A stretch of 64,000 nt of DNA from Limnomonas spitsbergensis (lineage: Eukaryota > Chlorophyta > Chlorophyceae > Chlamydomonadales), in contig JAYJMM010000106.1 in assembly GCA_037349105.1 (NCBI GenBank), forward strand, positions 186,001 to 250,000. Direction: 5' to 3'. Below the pieces are notes generated by a model that was not told where the DNA came from, made no database searches, and saw only the letters and a program-made list of their open reading frames with translations. Shown piece after piece: positions 1 through 11,361 of this stretch (positions are counted from its first letter, which is position 1; each line of letters opens with the position of its first letter). The position numbers were made by a program, and so were the translations under genes.

Positions 1-102
1 AAGAGGTGTGCTGCTTGCAACACGATGCCTAAGGATGGCGTCGGGTTGTATCAGCACCGGGCCACTTGTGAGGCATACCAGGCAAAGTATGGGAAGAAGT
101 AG
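1..102 (+). CDS. 3' end of an upstream gene, C2HC zinc-finger-like tail
   Basis: The window opens inside a reading frame that runs 33 codons to a TAG at 100-102. The peptide carries Cys3-x2-Cys6-x12-His19-x3-Cys23, which looks like a small C2HC zinc finger close to the C-terminus, followed by a basic Gly-Lys-Lys end. The rest of the gene lies left of the window, so neither family nor exon start can be given. Frame was chosen because it is open from base 1 and holds the Cys/His spacing; it could be chance. Confidence 0.4.
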   Translation, partial: KRCAACNTMPKDGVGLYQHRATCEAYQAKYGKK

Positions 103-2210
103 GGTGTGTTCTTCACTTCTGCAACCTCTACTCATGCTTCAGAATGCTGACTGATTCATTTGGCATTTGAGATCAATTATGGATTCAGACAGGATTAACA
201 AGGAGCATGATTGCCAGCATGCTTGCTATTTTGTTTGCTTTGTTAATTTGATTTTAAATTCAGAACAACCAGAAACATTGGCAGTAGTTTCCTGTACTTT
301 TTGGAATGTGCGAATTGGATTTGTCTGATCAGGCCATGTAGGAGCCTGAGTGTGGATGAGAAGCTTTGCATGAAGTTGGATACAAGAACGGCTCGTTATC
401 TTGGTTTGTTTCATGGCTGACCTGCAATTTGTTCTGTGCATGCATGCTGCCTACAGAGTGAGAGGTGTGACTGTGTATCCCGAGTGTGGGATGTGAGGCC
501 GCTGCCACTTTTTGTCGTCTGATGACCGACAACTGGCACGCATAAGCAGAATATATTTAATAGCAAGTTCAATAACAACTGGGTCGCCCTCGAGGCCCAC
601 TGCAATTCGGCGGTCGGTACATGCAACTTCCCCCTTGAGGCAGATCACGTGCTGCAACTTCTCCCATAGATGCGCCCACGGTCTAAGAAGTTGCTCTGTT
701 AATATCGCGTGATGCACGCGTCTCCCTATTTCCCCCTACTTCCACACATTCTCTCCCTATGTAGTTGCTATTTTCCCCAGGCCCTTGGCCCTGAGCAGTG
801 AACAGTTGAGCACCGGTCCTGATATCATATACCGATATCCGCATGTACCGAGGCAGGCATGGGTGGGATGCTCTAGTTTAGTGGCATTTTTAATTGACAT
901 TGTTAAGGGCCATACTCATGCGGGGAATCATTGGCTTTCCTTTTTTTCCAGCTTTTTGTTTTTTCCATTACCAGTATCTCCCTTTCCTTTCCCCTTACTG
1001 TTGTTTCTTTCCTCCCATCTCCCTCCTTCCCTAACTTTTCCTTCCCTCCCAAACAGACATTTGGGCGCCCACGTAGCCAAGCTTTTTAAGCTTTTTGAGC
1101 CCAGTGATGTCAAGCCATTGACCCCTCCCATCCTCTCCCTTTTCCCGCCACGGATTCTCGCTTTGCTCCGACCACCTCCCCTCCAACCTTTCCGTTTACT
1201 TTATCTCCAAGCCCCCGGTCGTCTTGGAGTTGTCTATTAAGAGCCCTGCTTGGCTAACGCTAAGGTGACCACCCTCAGTTTTGGTAGATATGTTAATGAC
1301 GTTACACCTCTGGGCCATGCTGAAATGAAGCTCGGCCACGCCGGCAAACAAAAATACAGCTAGAAAATTCACGGGAGAAGGGACAAGAGGAAAGAAAGGA
1401 TAGCAAGTTGACTTATCAAGCAAGAAGAACACAAAGTTCGGGCAAACTGTATCCCCAGCCCCAGAAGAGACAAGCTTTCAAAAGCACAACTACAAGTTGA
1501 AACAAAACCGGGGCCTCCCACCCCTGCCTGCGAGCTCTCCGAAGTCCTGTCTGGTAGATATGTGAATGTAACAGCCGGAACAGCCCTGCCTGCGTGACCG
1601 ACCACCGCCGAGGGTTAGTGCTCTGACAGAAGGCTGAAAGGGTAGGGAAAGTCATCATTGTTCGTGAATGCATGGAATGAAGGAGTTGCCTGGAATAGCG
1701 ATGTGGTACAGAACTAAAATGGAAGCAGGGTTGTAAAATTTGACAACGACTTCGAAGGACAGAATTTTGTTTGATGTATCATTTAATCAATAGTTAAATC
1801 AAACCTCGCTTGCATTCTCGCACAATTGTCACGACAATTACCAAACACTTATTTTAATTAATCGCTTATCCAGATGCACCGTCGTCGTTGTCAACATTCT
1901 ATAAATATAATTCTTTAAATATATCGCGCTTTTTTCATCTCAATCGCGCAGGCCTAAACAATAAAACCACCTTTCGCGCATGTCAAAATTAGTGCGCAAG
2001 GCTAACATTCCTATCCTTGGCGCAGCCCTACAGCTGCCAAGCATCACCATCAAAAGTCATTGTTTGAGGCGTGGGAAATTCTCTATCGTCAGGCATTCCA
2101 GATACCAAAGCAATGCAACAAACTACCAATCATCCAGATCCTCCTCCTACTAGAATTTAAACAATCTACCAGTCTTCCAGATCCTCCTCTTACTCCTCAA
2201 CCCCCTCCTC
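103..2210. other. Intergenic stretch with repeat fragments
   Basis: I see no convincing gene. It contains a pyrimidine-rich tract (about 945-1060), two pieces of dispersed repeat family A (about 1056-1130 and 1288-1350) and, at about 1840-2010, AT-rich sequence punctuated by GCGCA motifs like those of the GCGCAG-rich elements at 30.1, 48.6 and 61.9 kb. Short reading frames here are low-complexity Pro/Leu/Ser sequence. Confidence 0.5.
1056..1130 (+). repeat. Dispersed repeat family A copy
   Basis: Contains the family hallmark GGGCGCCCACG, then a GCTTTTTGAGC palindrome and a diverged AGTGATGTCAAGCCATTGAC end. It directly follows a long pyrimidine tract, as do the copies at 3.5 kb (same strand) and 28.5 kb (opposite strand). 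Diverged from the other copies. Confidence 0.55.
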
Positions 2211-2720
2211 TCAGGCCGGCCTTATCTCCTCCTCCTCCTCGTCCCCCTCCTCCTCTGTGCGCATGGCCTTGGCCTTGGCCATGGTCTTGCCCTAAAACGC
2301 CTTGCCCTGCCTGTTCCTCGCCCCTAGCATCTTAGTTGTGGCCTTGGCAATGGCCTTGGCCCTTGGTGTCTTGGCCACCGCAGTAGCGACAGCATTAGCT
2401 AGGGGCACCTAAAACTGCACAGCAACATGTATCAAATCACAAGGCAGGCCAGGTATCCAATCAAGCTACCGATATGTCTAAAAATAGAGGGCAGGCCATT
2501 TGTTAAATGAGGTCAAACCAGATTTAAAATTAAAGGCATGGTCTTGTGTATCAAAACAGGCGTGCTGAGGACCTGAGCTGACCTTCCTTGCCTTGGCCTG
2601 CTTCCTCGTCTTGCCCTCAGTTGCTTCCAGCAACTTTGCCTCGTTGCGGTCGTCCAGAAATTACGCCGCCATCCGCCTAGCGAAGGAGTTGGTTACCGCC
2701 GGATTTGCAAAGGTTGCCAT
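2211..2720 (-). pseudogene. Broken two-exon gene encoding a small basic/acidic protein
   Basis: On the minus strand an ATG at 2720 starts a frame with an in-frame TAA after 19 codons; beyond it the frame continues with a Lys/Arg-rich sequence to a plausible donor (AAG then gtcagc) at 2583. A phase-matched acceptor (ttttag) precedes a second segment at 2408 that reads Ala/Lys/Thr-rich sequence, hits TAG at 2292-2294, then continues through Lys/Ala and a Glu-rich stretch to TGA at 2211-2213. Two internal stops in otherwise protein-like sequence suggest a decayed gene. I do not recognise the family; charge composition is reminiscent of chromatin or nucleolar proteins, which is only an impression. 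Confidence 0.35.
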
Positions 2721-4869
2721 GACGTGATGATAACCTTAGGGATACAACGATGTCTCGATGAAGAATACAAACAGAAAGAGCAGATGGTGAGGTTAGGCCG
2801 CCGTCCATGCATACCTACCCCGCATGACAATATGACATGGACTTTTCATGACCTCCATGACCCTCCAGGGCTTGCTGTCAGATGGATAAAGGGCTGGTCA
2901 TGAGAGGAGAGCAGCTGAGCTTGCAGAGGAGGACGAGTGTGCAGAGTGCATGTGCAAGTACGTTTGTGTGTGTGTGTATGCCTGACTGTGTGCATGGCAG
3001 TGTGTCTGCCAGTCATGACCCATGCACTGTGTGTGCAACATGCAGGAAGGACTGCCTGTAGCACGAGCGTTCTCCTGTCTGTTAAGATCGGAACTCCATG
3101 CGTACAGATTTCCTGAGGACCTAAATGACATGCCCACTAGGAAGAGATAGGCTTGGTACTGTATTTCCTTCCAGCCTGTGCCGTAGTCACTTGATGGTGG
3201 TTGTACTGGCCATTATGAGAGATTTGTGTAACAATCTGACGACGTAAAGACAGATCATGCTTTGCTGAGAGGACACATAACCTGGCGTACCAGTACTGGA
3301 CCGCTCGCGGGCCGGAAAATTTGCAGTGGGCACTGGTCCAAGCAACGAGACTTGCTGCACCAGACTCACATACCGCCCTTGTTGAGGGCTGGTCCCTGGT
3401 GGAACTCAGGTGTTGGGCTTGGTCTTCTTTGCCTTCCCGGCCTCTCCTTTTGTTCCTTTCCACCTCTCTTCCTTTTAGTTCCTTCTTTACTCCATTCTGA
3501 ACAGTTGGGCGCCCACGCGGCCGAGCTTTGAGCGGGCCCAGAGGTGTAACGTTATTGACATGCAGACCTTGGTCGCAAGTTTACTCCCAATCAAACAGTC
3601 GGACGCTGTCAACACTTTTCATGCAGGGTCCAGAGGTGTAACGTCATTAAATGTGCGTAGGAGCTGCGAGATTTATATGCTCTCTGGCGCATAAACTGTC
3701 CATGCTTAATTTAAAATGAGAGCCCTACTGAGCGGAAGACCAACAGTTGGCAAATATAGGGGGCCTCTGCGATCTGCGCATAATTGGGAGCTCCGCAAAA
3801 AAAAATGACGCCAGTCCTAGTTTCCATACAGTATACCATCAATGGTTCAAAAACTCTAGTCACAGCCTGTAAACATTGTCAGTGAAAAGTGGTGCAAAGC
3901 AGTTTGTGTCATGGCACAAGCCAAGCTTCAAAATTATTGAGCGAGCTCCATATTGAGCTCCCGGACAAAATTATCAAAAATCTACGGTGATGAAGACCGT
4001 TTGGCTATTGTGCGGTTGCACCATATGCCACCATGGACATCATAGGACCGAAATGAACCACAGGAAAACATTTTTTTTAGCAAAACTTACAAACTCGTTA
4101 ATACAGAGATATGATGATTTCCCTCCTTGGGTTAAGTTGTTTCAATGTAGTATTACCGCTCATCACCTCTGATGCCGAGCAAAAAGTCAAATCAAGCGTA
4201 TTGTGTTAGCGTACCCTTCCCATCAAGAACGAACTGCACTACTCATTGCAAAAAAATATCAGAAATCAAACTGAACCATCATAAATGATGGCTAGTGGCA
4301 AAATATAGCCGACAGAAATGCTCCCGGCACGAGTGCATGCCCGCACCATCATATGCCAGAGAAAATACGCAGCAATTTTTTTTGTGGGTCATCACATGCA
4401 CACAAGTGACTAGACCTATCTACTCATGTCAATGTAACTCATCAGGTCACACGTAAAGTGAATCGCAGGTATGCCGTAGTAAAAAATAAATGGGTTACTC
4501 AGTTCAGTTCTAGGGATGCAGAGTCCTTTCATTCTCAAAATCTAAGGATCACCCTCAGATTCCTTGCATGCAAAAAATGTTAAGAGATTATGGATACCTG
4601 ATTATGGGTGGAGGCCTGGAACTGACAGCGTAACCTGGAGGTCTGGAACTGACAGTGCAACCTGGCAGCTGTGGCTCCATGACCCTCCAGCTTCGGTCTA
4701 AAAAGGAGAGCTGTCAATAATCCCCCAGCTTCCTTCAGAGGTGCTACTTTCTAAAAAATATCCGTGGTCCCCCAGCGTCCGTCAAAACAGCTTTCATGGC
4801 AGCAAACAAAAGTGTCGAGGCAAGCCCACCCAAGACGGGCAGGCCCACCACCCATGCGCAGGCTCAGAC
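2721..4869. other. Intergenic stretch with repeat family A copy
   Basis: No gene is supported. A TG/TA-rich short repeat lies near 2960-3010. A pyrimidine tract (about 3420-3500) is followed by a good copy of repeat family A at 3499-3560 and a partial one at about 3628-3656. The rest, 3.7-4.7 kb, is AT-rich with nothing recognisable; it may include the 3' flank of the DUF506 gene, which ends at 4870. Confidence 0.5.
3499..3560 (+). repeat. Dispersed repeat family A, good copy
   Basis: Reads ACAGTTGGGCGCCCACGCGG, then CCGAGCTTTGAGCGGGCCCA, then GAGGTGTAACGTTATTGACA. Other copies or fragments lie at about 1056-1130 and 3628-3656 (plus), 1288-1350, 12224-12277, 28511-28569 and 48472-48535 (minus), and 49855-49886 (plus). 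The pyrimidine-rich side always lies 5' of the GGGCGCCCACG core. The class is unknown; the GGCCGAGC core slightly resembles a tRNA A box, but no B box is evident. Confidence 0.6.
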
Positions 4870-7485
4870 TCAACACTTTGATGAGCTATAACCCACCAGG
4901 TCTGACAGCTCAAATCCGACCTTCACCCTGGATGAGCTCAGTTGCAGGGCCCCACAGCTGGTCAGTCCCATCCCGTAGGTCAGCAGGGAGGCGCCGGTCC
5001 TGGGCATAGCCGGGACCTGCAGTCGTCTTGGCTGCAATCCCGCAACGGCAGGCACAAGAGGAGCCACCTGGAGCTCATCCTGCCATGGTAGCTTCTGCTT
5101 CTGATCATCCTGCATAATCTGGCGCTCCGCAATGGTGCTTGTGGGGGACGGCAAGGCCTCGGAGTCATCATTAGAAGAGGAGTCGGAGTCGGACAAGCTC
5201 CCACGCTTGAACTTGACTACTCGTGACTGGGTCGGGAACCACTTGCTGCAAAAAGCAAGGAGCAGAAAGAGGTTCAGCCTACAACTCATGAACATGAAAC
5301 ATTGAGATGTAACTTAAGATAGAGATGTCACAGTACACTGACGATTTGCGCTTTTGTGCTGCAGACTGCAGATGAGCTACCACTGGACCACAGGGGATCC
5401 ATCAGACCTTGACCAGCTCACGGTTGGTAACTCAAGCTGCAGGGTTTGCCGCACCAAGCTATTCAATCGTCCAGCTGCTCACGATTGAGCTGGACTGTAG
5501 CTGAGGCCCTGGTGGCTTGTGCTCATTTAGCTGACTGCTGCTGCAGCCTCTTGGCAGGCATTTCTGCCAAGGATATTTGATGCCGTGCACACCCACCTGA
5601 GCATGCTCTGGGTCCTCCTCCATGGAGGCAACGCCCAGTTCCTGGCCTTGAACGAGTCGGCCATCTCAGAGCACATAGCCTGAGGGTGGGCCAGTGCCGT
5701 GGGAAGCGTGGAATTAGAAAGCGGTTAGCCAAGGACCAACCAAAGCTTATGGAAGCGAATAAGCTGCACCTCTAATAATTGCCCCCTGTAAGGACTCCAT
5801 CGCTGAAGCACACCAGCAAAATGGAATGTGCGAGTATTTCAAGCACACAGTTTGTGATTGGATTCCTGCGCTGATGCAACCCAGCAAAATGGATCATGAA
5901 GGGATCCCCACCTGGACAATCTTCCGCAGGACAGCGGCCGACCCCACATAGCAGGAGGGCAGGCGCGAGAGGGCGTCAGTGTAGGACGATGTTGGCTGCG
6001 GGATTTCAAACTGTTCCTTGAAGTTCATGTCCACGATGAACTCAACGCCCTCCATGTCATCTGCTCCACAAACCTGTGCAAAAAGAAACAAAGTCATTTC
6101 CATGCTTATTTTCAGCTACAACACGATGCGCTCGACGCCTTGCAAATTATCTGCTCAGGTAAGGGAACATGGCAGTTACAAATAGAACTTCAGGTGCAGC
6201 AGCAGCCAGATCTGTATTTATTTTTCAGTCAGCACCCAAATCCTCTTGGCAAAAGACCAAGCCGTAAAGAAAACACTCAAATGAGCCTTGGAAGCTCGCA
6301 GACGCAGATCAATTCACGCTACAACTTTCTGAAGGGAGGATACAAACCCTGAGAGTCTTGTGGGATGTGGATAAGGAAAAAATATCAGGCCTCAGCCCAA
6401 CTATTTCCAAGGAGGACCTGGAAGATTCCTGTCAACTATGTAACTTGAAAGTCACCATAACAGTTGAAATCTTGAACCTGAAGAATATTATGATCTGGAT
6501 ACCAAGCAGGAAGGTGATCATTGGACACCAAAGGCCCTGATGGTGCAGCAATTAAACTCCTTGACTGAACTGCACGCACTCCTCAATGAATGCCTGACAC
6601 CAGGGGCCTGAAACCATCTGCTTGATAGATCTATTTCCAGCTGTTGCTGTTACTGATTGCGAAGTCAGTCAAGGGATCTTCAAGAGTCAAGGAGGCATGC
6701 AAATTTGCAGCTTCCATTTCTGCGATAGCAACATGCTGACATGCGCGGATGCATGCGATGTAGGTTACTCTTGCTGGCAATTTTCTGCATGAGTTTCAAA
6801 TTTCGACTGCGAAGTGTACCTGTAGGAACTCGTGGCTCAGGTTGGCAAAGCATGGGTTGCCACTGCCGCCGCTGCCACCAAGAGCTCTATGCACGCTGAG
6901 GCTGTAGCCGGCACTGGACAGCTTAGTGGCCATCTCCATGGTTGCGCGTTTTGGGAGAACGGAGGCGTTTGAGAGGCTGCCAAGGTCTTCGAGAATCTGC
7001 AGACAACATATTGAGATTCTGCGGATCTGATGCCTGCACAGCTTCGGTCAAAAAGGCGCATGGAATTCTAATCGGCAGAAGGGGTGGTTGGGGGGGCCAG
7101 CCTTCGACAGCGCTGGCTGACAAACAGAGAATCGAGGCTGCTCTACCCGGGCAAGATTCGGAGATCGGACACGGCACAACACACTGCTTACCCTGGTTGC
7201 GAAGAGGCTGTGATCGATGTCAAAATGGACGTCGAGTTTCGAGACCTGTCCTGTGCCGTGTCCTGAGCTTGGAACCACGCTTTCCTCTTGCATCTGCATT
7301 TCGGCTTCTTCAAACTCCTGAGGATAAGCATTTAACGCAGGTCAGAGAACCTCCGATGTAAAGCATCCCGCACGACCCACACCAGTCACATGCCCTGCAC
7401 ATGTATGGCCTACCTCCAACGGAAAGGTCAGACTGCCGCCATAAAATTCGATCATTGGATCACGAAGAGAGGGCAATGCGGACAT
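4870..7485 (-). CDS. DUF506 / PDDEXK_6 family protein, 6 exons
   Basis: Exons on the minus strand: 7485-7414, 7317-7192, 6996-6820, 6073-5912, 5679-5597, 5245-4870; all junctions are GT-AG and phases join into 331 codons. The core matches the plant DUF506 family (PF04720, a predicted PD-(D/E)XK nuclease fold of unknown function). Exon 3 holds KLSSAGYSLSVHRALG, exon 4 GVEFIVDMNFKEQFEI followed by LPSCYVG and IVQ, and exon 5 WALPPWRRTQSML running into KWFPTQSR of exon 6. These correspond in order to the family's AGY, VD-F--QFEI-RPT, LP-VFVG, LPPWR and KW blocks. The last exon adds an acidic Ser/Asp patch and a variable tail. The start at 7485 is the first good ATG; an acceptor-like site at 7527 leaves room for an additional 5' exon. 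No regulatory information is visible. Confidence 0.8.
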
Positions 7486-9292
7486 GGCTGGGCAATTCAC
7501 CGCGGTGGGGTGTGGGTCGTCTATGGCTGCAAAGTTGTGTTTCAAGTGAGGCTCCGCGGTGGTCGATGCAGCCGTGCTTTCAATGAAACAAAGAGTATAA
7601 ATTCCCAGCAGGTTCCCCCTATAATTCTAGACTGGATCGTGTTGTGGCAACTGGCGGTAACTGGTGGGAAGTCGGGAAGTTGAAGTCGTTGTGCAGGAAA
7701 ATGTCTGGCAGGGCCCTCAAGAATTCCATTCCACGACGTTGGCATGCCAAGGTTTGAACCCCTGACATCCGATCCACACTTTGGCACGTGGTGATCCTTT
7801 ATCGCACTTATTCTCACCACGGGCTCAAGGGTGGGCTGAGGAAGCTGTTAGATTTGCGTTAGCTAGCTTATTGGCCTTATTCCGCCAGAGAAGCGACGCC
7901 TAATCTGACTCTAATGTTTGGCGTCGACACGCGCCTTTGAGGTCGCTCATTGCCCCGGCCTATTATTCAAGACAAGAAAAAGATGTACAAGTCGTCGCTG
8001 TACGGCACCACAGTAGACTAAAGACAAGAAAAATATGTACAAACTGACCAGCAGCCGACTGTCGTCAACCAGTCCTCGCTGGCCCTCGCTCGTCAGTCGC
8101 ATGTCTATTCGCTGCTAATAGCTATATATCGCTAAAGCAATGCGGCAAGCGTTCGGCAAGTGACAGCGACAATGACAGCTGCGATTCAAAATGTCACTCG
8201 TCACATACAGTCGTTGCTGCTAGAAAAGTGTCATTGTTAGCACAGCTTCCCTGTCGTAAGGTTGCTCCGGGTACCCTGACTTTCAGGTTTTATCAAAGAC
8301 GTCTACATATGAAGCTGTTCAGGCTTTCGACTTGCATTGTTCGGACCTACTGTTACAATGAGGTCTACTATGAATGCGGCTGATTCGATATAACTTAAGC
8401 CATCAAATTAAGCGAAACGTGCCATATCACCTTATCTGAATCCGAATGAAGTCTAGATAGAATACTCCAATACCAATGCGTTCATACCAAGTCGGACCCA
8501 CCGACATAAAGTCCCCCCCCCCCCCCATAGTCGTAGATAGAACCGGGGCCCATAACCACCATTACACGCAGTGATTTTTGCATCGTATTCCACCCGAAAA
8601 ATTAGGAGTCGCCCAAAACCCGCCAGGTCGTTTGAATCCTTGCCCCAGAATCCCTTGATGGCTCCCTGGCTCCCTGCCCTATGCTTGCATCTTCTCTGTC
8701 GTCTGCTTTCAAATGGAAAAAGCATAGACTAAGCATCGGCCCCTGTTCCTCGGGGCTCGGGGATTACATGCACGCCCTGTCCACACTCAGATCGACGACT
8801 GAGTTGGGTGAGCTAGGCCATTGAGAAAGATCAATGGCGAAAAACGATTCCCCGACATGAAATGCGACATGCAGGCTGAGAGCGAGAGGATCAGAACGTA
8901 TCTGACCAGGTCTGACTCAGCTATCAGGGATGGGAAGTCTGACGTGGCTCATTAGGCGTCGCTGGGACGATTAGCAGCACCTAGGGCCCAATTCCAGTAT
9001 TCCACTAGGGCGCTCGACGGAACACGTTCCGGTGGCAGTTTATCTGGTTGGGCGAGGCTTCAGCCACGCTAGCTGAAAAAAATGAAACGCAATTCCACTT
9101 GTATCCGGAGTGTGTTCAGGTACGGCTGAGACCAAATCTTCCTAGTGAACAGCATGTCAAGCACTTGCCTTATCGCTTCGTGTATCAAGAGTGTCCTGTC
9201 TATTTGTCTCGCTAAGTATGATAGTCCTGCTTGACAAAGTGTCGAGTTGCAAGGTACGTGCAGCCAAGGGTGCCCTAGATCTGTCGAAGTTG
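7486..9292. other. Intergenic stretch upstream of the DUF506 gene
   Basis: No gene is supported, though a 5' exon of the DUF506 gene could lie here. A tRNA-like B-box (GGGGTTCAAACC on the minus strand, about 7750-7765) is present without a full cloverleaf. The 12-mer GCGACGCCTAAT near 7893 and its inverse ATTAGGCGTCGC near 8953 could be the ends of a degraded transposon. A run of 14 or more C lies at about 8512-8526. Confidence 0.4.
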
Positions 9293-9300
9293 GGTGTAGC
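9293..9300. repeat. Target-site duplication, left copy
   Basis: GGTGTAGC immediately left of the CAGGGAAGGG terminus; an identical octamer sits immediately right of the element at 10095-10102. Confidence 0.85.
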
Positions 9301-10094
9301 CAGGGAAGGGACGCCGGGCCCGGCGCCGGGAGAAATGGGCCGAAGGCCCATTTCTGCCGGTGAGCCAGCGAACCCCCTTCCGGCAAACCCCGGCGAAAAT
9401 GGGCGTCAGCCGGAGGTATTTTTAATTCCCTCACAGTCTCCCCGGCAAGAACTTCCCTCGAAATGAATGAAATAGACGATGATAGCGACTTTGAAATGCG
9501 TTGTGATGACGCGTTCGAAGATGTCGGAGTACTCTAAGAGGCCACTGCACCGCCCCCACCTCCCGCGAAGCGAGCAAGGGTAAACCTCTTGTCATGGCTG
9601 ACGCGCCATGCAGCTCAACAGCCTGCACTGCCGGAATATGCCCCCGCAGCTCAGCCAGTCGATGCCCCTGCAGCCCAGGCCGTCGATTTAGCTCCTGTGG
9701 ACTCGGTACGTCCATTCGAAATTTACCACATTTCTCGCAATCAACGACTGTGTTCGAAGAGGCATTGAAGTATCGCTTATAAATAATAATCGCGTTTGTC
9801 TCTTATCTCGGATGCAGTCGAATAGGGGGCCGACCGAGCCACCTGCTACCGATAAGCTCCTCGCCTCATGGCTGGTGAATCCTCAGCGTAAGGACTGGGC
9901 GGTGTGCGGAGATGCCAGCAAAGGAAGCTGGAAAGCAGCGGATCCTACGCTAGAAAATTTGTAAAAAAAATGTGGGAAAAAAATTCCGTCCATACCGCCG
10001 GCCAATTTTAGACCCCCGCCCGGCCTGGGCCGGGCAAGAAAAAGACCCTTCCCGGCGAAAACCGGCCACTTGGCTACCCCCCGGCCCTTCCCTG
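9301..10094 (+). mobile_element. Non-autonomous hAT-like DNA transposon with perfect 8-bp target duplication
   Basis: The 794-bp segment begins CAGGGAAGGG and ends CCCTTCCCTG, a perfect 10-bp terminal inverted repeat. It is flanked on both sides by the identical octamer GGTGTAGC (9293-9300 and 10095-10102). An 8-bp duplication with CAGGG-type ends is the classic hAT signature. Subterminal regions are rich in CCGGC and GCCGG motifs. No transposase-like reading frame is seen, so it would depend on an enzyme encoded elsewhere. Confidence 0.85.
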
Positions 10095-10102
10095 GGTGTA
10101 GC
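10095..10102. repeat. Target-site duplication, right copy
   Basis: GGTGTAGC directly after the CCCTTCCCTG terminus, identical to 9293-9300. Confidence 0.85.
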
Positions 10103-10921
10103 AAATTCAGGCCGCGGCTACACGATAGCCCAGGCGATCGGAGGGACTACTAGGGGGCACACGTCGACATTCGCGAGTGGGTTGGCCAGATCAGTAGTGC
10201 CAACTTCTACGCGGGAAAGATTCAAATGAGGCTCATGTAAAGGATATGCGTCGGCCATGGCAGCAGGAACGGGCGAAAAGGAGTATTCAGAACGAAAGAA
10301 GGATGACGGCGATAGAAATTTGAACATGAGGACATAGTTGTCCACGCTGTCGGAGCGTTGATGCGAAGTATTTTTGCATTGCTCAAACAGCCCGTTTCCG
10401 ATTGACCCCGGAAAAAAATTCAGCCTAATCGATCGATGGACCCAGGAAAACTTCCGGGGTGGTCGTTTCCGACTGATGTCATGAGACAGAATCTCGCGAT
10501 TCCCCTTTTCTGTACGGTGTGTGGACAGCTGTATAGTGCTGTCTTTCTTTTGTGTGTCATATTTTGCTGCTGCTGCTGCTGCGGTCCATTAGGACCAAGA
10601 CGATAGGTAGGGTTCGCGAGGCCGTTCAAAGAGAACTTCGTCTGTTGAGGCTCCCAAGCATTCTGATACGGTGTGTGGCCAGGATCGTCCCAACGATCGC
10701 CGCCTCCACGGCCCAACATCGCATCATCATCCGGATCATCCATGGCAGTCGGCGCGATACCAATAAGCACTATAGGGCAGTCGGCGCGATATCAGCAGAA
10801 TAATTATAAGGGCCTTGCCAGGTGGACAACGGAAACACCCCGGAATTTACCGGGTACGGCAGCGCCACGCTGGCGTTCCGGTGCCATTCCGGTGCCAAGC
10901 GGAATTGGGGAGGGTGAGGGG
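10103..10921. other. Intergenic, nothing recognised
   Basis: No family-like coding sequence. A short CTG/GCT microsatellite lies near 10565-10582. The right end (about 10840-10905) has CCGGTGCCA and GCGGAATTGGG motifs that reappear beyond the next element at about 11388-11410, as if that element had inserted into a repeated sequence. Confidence 0.4.
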
Positions 10922-11361
10922 GTGTTTCCACTGGTGCCTTAAACCAGCGCGGTTTGAATCCGGTTGCTCGCGGTCGTGATTTTTCCACGCCTTAAACCAA
11001 AACTGTTTCCACTGAAATCCAGGAAGTTCACAGCGAACTTCCTGCCGCCAGAGGTCTGATCTAGGGGCGCCGAGACGTTCTGCGACGATTCGTGACCTCG
11101 GAACCACAAGTGTCGCCGCTTATTTCGATCTGGCTATAGAAATGGCGTCTTTAATGTCGAACGATCTTTCGCGTGGAGATGGTTCCTTAAACCAAGAGGC
11201 AACCAACTCACAGAATAGCTTAAACCGGGTCATCGACGAGGTATAGGCTATACTCGAATGCGTGGTTTCAGAAAGGCCTAAACCGTGTCGGTTTGCGGCA
11301 GTTGGGTCGAAATTGGGCCTTAAACCGTGTCGGTTGCCCGACAGAATACCAGTGGAAACAC
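10922..11361 (+). mobile_element. 440-bp element, family F (MITE-like), copy 1
   Basis: The ends are a perfect 14-bp inverted repeat: GTGTTTCCACTGGT at 10922-10935 and ACCAGTGGAAACAC at 11348-11361. The interior repeats the motif CTTAAACC and palindromic AAACC...GGTTT pairs. It has no coding capacity. A second copy, in opposite orientation, lies at about 33280-33715 and aligns along its whole length. A target-site duplication is not obvious. Confidence 0.75.
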
